Shown: piece by piece, positions 62,507 through 64,000 of the stretch
Position numbering within the stretch: position 1 is the first letter of the stretch
Layout: each line of letters begins with the position of its first letter
Origin: Oscillospiraceae bacterium
GTDB lineage: Bacteria; Bacillota; Clostridia; Oscillospirales; Oscillospiraceae
DNA length: 64,000 nt
Assembly (NCBI GenBank): GCA_015067545.1
Contig: SVMG01000001.1
Location: 1-64,000 of the forward strand
Direction of reading: 5' to 3'
Notes under the pieces: generated by a model
What the model was told of the DNA's origin: nothing
What the model saw: only the letters and a program-made list of their open reading frames with translations
The model's database searches: none
Translations under genes and position numbers: made by a program

Positions 62507-62893
62507 ATGAATAAAAACGTAAAGTATGTGGCATTAGCATATGGAGAAATATATCATAAAATCTGGCAGGAATCGCAAACTGGTGCATATGTTTCATATC
62601 TACGGGGTAAGAATTGCAAAACAGAGGATGACTTTCTTCGTGAAGTAGCTGCTTCTTTCCAATTTCCATATTACTACGGTGAAAATTGGGCGGCATTTGA
62701 CGAGTGCATTCAGGATTTAGAATGGCTCAACTTTTCCAGGATATTTATAGTTTTCGATGATTTTAGTAAAGCATTTCGAGATCAACCAGCAAACCAGCAT
62801 TTGCTTCAAGATAGAATTGTTGAATATTTGAGCAGAGCAATTGATTATTGGGTGTCAGAAGGCAAGGCGATCGAAGTGTGGCTAAATAACTGA
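62507..62893 (+). CDS. barstar-family ribonuclease inhibitor, orphan
   Basis: A 128-residue protein whose central YYYGENWAAFDECIQDLEWL block is the barstar signature, including the acidic helix that plugs barnase-like RNases. The Asp and Glu residues in that helix are present. No barnase or toxin gene is adjacent, so it may be an orphan immunity protein or act on a toxin encoded elsewhere or by a competitor. The gene is clearly more AT-rich than its neighbours, a hint of transfer. ATG at 62507 follows GGGTGG. Confidence 0.85.
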   Translation: MNKNVKYVALAYGEIYHKIWQESQTGAYVSYLRGKNCKTEDDFLREVAASFQFPYYYGENWAAFDECIQDLEWLNFSRIFIVFDDFSKAFRDQPANQHLLQDRIVEYLSRAIDYWVSEGKAIEVWLNN

Positions 62894-62932
62894 ATTGTTC
62901 CATTGGAGATAAAATTACGTAGAATTAACATA

Positions 62933-62961
62933 TTGACATCACGGTGAAAATGTGGTAATTT
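62933..62961 (+). promoter_or_regulatory. promoter of the valS leader
   Basis: TTGACA (62933-62938) and TAATTT (62956-62961), spacing 17. Confidence 0.72.
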
Positions 62962-62967
62962 GTTCAA

Positions 62968-63200
62968 GAACGGCCTTGATGGAGAGGTTTCTCATTTTTT
63001 ATTTTCAGAGAGTGGACGGTCGGTGCAAGTCCATAAAGGGAAATGGGAATGGTCGCTCCGGAGCTTGCTTCTTGAAACGCAGTAGGGAAGTGCGGGTCTG
63101 CCCGTTACAGCAGCTTAAGTGTCCGGCTCGCCGGAAATTCAGGTGGTACCGCGGAAATGTATTTTCGCCCTGAGGATTCTTCCTCAGGGCGTTTCTTTTT
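62968..63200 (+). promoter_or_regulatory. T-box leader of valS (valine specifier)
   Basis: The T-box AGGTGGTACCGCGG is at 63141-63154. The terminator is an 11-bp stem CGCCCTGAGGA (63166-63176) with TCCTCAGGGCG (63181-63191), loop TTCT, then TTTCTTTTT. The specifier reads GTC (Val) at 63052-63054, just ahead of GCTCCGGAG, in agreement with valS. It serves as the internal reference for placing the specifiers of the branched-chain T-boxes at 48.4, 51.1 and 51.4 kb. Confidence 0.93.
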
Positions 63201-63214
63201 GAAAGGAGAGCATT

Positions 63215-64000
63215 ATGGCAAGAGAATTACCGAAGGTCTATGAGCCTCAGCAGGTAGAAAACAAACTGTATGAAATGTGGGAAAAGGGTGGCTACTTCCG
63301 TCCCCAGGGCAAAGAGGGCGCAAAGCCCTTTACCATCGTTATGCCACCCCCCAATGTCACCGGTCAGCTGCACATGGGTCACGCCATGGACGCAACGCTC
63401 CAGGATACTTTGATCCGTTTTAAGCGGATGCAGGGCTTCGATGCCCTGTGGGTTCCCGGTGTGGACCATGCCGGTATCGCCACCCAGATCAAGGTGGAGG
63501 AAGAACTGCGTAAAGACGGCCTGACCCGTTACGACCTGGGCCGTGAAAAGTTCCTGGAAAAGGTGTGGGACTGGAAACATAAGTACGGCAACCGCATTGT
63601 GGAGCAGCAGAAGAAGCTGGGCGCATCCTGCGATTGGGAGCGTGCCCGTTTCACCATGGATGAAGGTTGCTCTAAGGCTGTGCGCGAAGTCTTCGTTTCC
63701 ATGTACGAAAAGGGCCTGATCTACAAGGGCAGCCGCATCATCAACTGGTGTCCCCACTGTGTCACCGCCCTTTCCGATGCAGAGGTTGAGTATGTGGACA
63801 AGCCCGGCCATCTGTGGCACATCCGCTATCCCATGGCCGATGGCAGTGGCGAAGTGATCGTTGCTACCACCCGTCCCGAGACCATGCTGGGTGACTCCGG
63901 CGTGTGCGTCAACCCCAACGACGAGCGTTATACTTCCATCGTTGGCAAGACAGTCATTCTGCCCTTGGTGAACAAGGAAATTCCCATTGTTGCTGATGAT
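63215..64000 (+). CDS. valS: valyl-tRNA synthetase (5' part, cut by window edge)
   Basis: The first 262 residues of a class I synthetase; the rest (about 600 residues in the family) lies beyond the window. [16 protein letters not shown] near residue 45 has the HIGH motif as [17 protein letters not shown] near 80 is the ValS-type block, and the editing-domain start [11 protein letters not shown] near 218 is visible. GAAAGGAG lies upstream of the ATG, directly after the T-box terminator. Confidence 0.97.
   Translation, partial: MARELPKVYEPQQVENKLYEMWEKGGYFRPQGKEGAKPFTIVMPPPNVTGQLHMGHAMDATLQDTLIRFKRMQGFDALWVPGVDHAGIATQIKVEEELRKDGLTRYDLGREKFLEKVWDWKHKYGNRIVEQQKKLGASCDWERARFTMDEGCSKAVREVFVSMYEKGLIYKGSRIINWCPHCVTALSDAEVEYVDKPGHLWHIRYPMADGSGEVIVATTRPETMLGDSGVCVNPNDERYTSIVGKTVILPLVNKEIPIVADD

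Overview
The window looks like a chromosomal segment from an anaerobic, spore-forming member of the Clostridia, most likely Oscillospirales (Oscillospiraceae/Ruminococcaceae type). The evidence is the gene order dxs-tlyA-nadK-argR-recN, five T-box leaders, ferredoxin-dependent 2-oxoacid oxidoreductase genes, a SpoIVFB-like M50 protease beside the TIGR03960/TIGR03936 radical-SAM pair, moderate GC content, and clear sigma-A promoters (TTGACA-17-TATAAT type). No taxonomic search was possible, so this is inference from gene content.

Layout. 1-7.7 kb: an OLE RNA (large structured non-coding RNA, possibly cut at its 5' side by the window edge) followed by its membrane partner oapA and the operon dxs, tlyA, nadK, argR, recN and a degenerate M23 protein. 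7.7-19.8 kb: T-box/tyrS, an MFS carrier, a glycerophosphodiesterase, dapA, the queuosine genes queA and tgt with a hydrolase between them, yajC, a radical-SAM/SPASM protein, mnmE and a cysteine desulfurase. 19.8-25.4 kb: a large GH106-like glycosidase, an intergenic patch of dispersed repeats, an XRE-TPR regulator, and three tandem 189-bp units running into tRNA-Ser. 25.4-34.5 kb: gltX, an M20 amidohydrolase, trpS, a CHAP-domain protein, a trio of small unknown proteins, a phosphoesterase, coaX, membrane proteins and tRNA-Pro(GGG) with a rearranged tRNA remnant. 34.6-41.5 kb: the TIGR03936/TIGR03960/M50 operon, tRNA-Pro(CGG) with another tRNA-linked repeat, a lipoprotein and two metal-dependent hydrolases.

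41.6-55.5 kb is the most striking part. One reverse-strand operon encodes an XRE-cupin-acyl-CoA synthetase fusion, a P-loop ATPase, a four-subunit 2-oxoacid:ferredoxin oxidoreductase and ilvE. It starts from a T-box whose specifier reads as GTC (Val). A second XRE-cupin-synthetase paralogue has its own T-box (reads as ATC, Ile). Divergent from it is a third T-box (best aligned as CTG, Leu) controlling a LeuA-like protein that lacks the metal-binding His residues, plus a TIM-barrel/acyl-CoA ligase fusion. T-boxes switch genes on when a tRNA is uncharged, so this set is best read as branched-chain amino acid synthesis: branched short-chain fatty acids are activated to CoA esters, reductively carboxylated to 2-oxoacids with reduced ferredoxin, then transaminated by IlvE. 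That route is known biochemically in rumen anaerobes; the fusion architecture and the three-way T-box control are the new-looking part.

55.6-64 kb: rhaB-like kinase, M28 peptidase, a YfhO-like membrane protein convergent with a GtrB/CsbB-type glycosyltransferase, an orphan barstar, and T-box/valS running off the right edge.

A second recurring theme is that all three tRNA genes are followed by copies of their own 3' ends and terminators in unusual arrangement. At two of them (Ser and Pro-CGG) a shared ~60-bp core sits next to an inverted copy of that tRNA's own 3' end.
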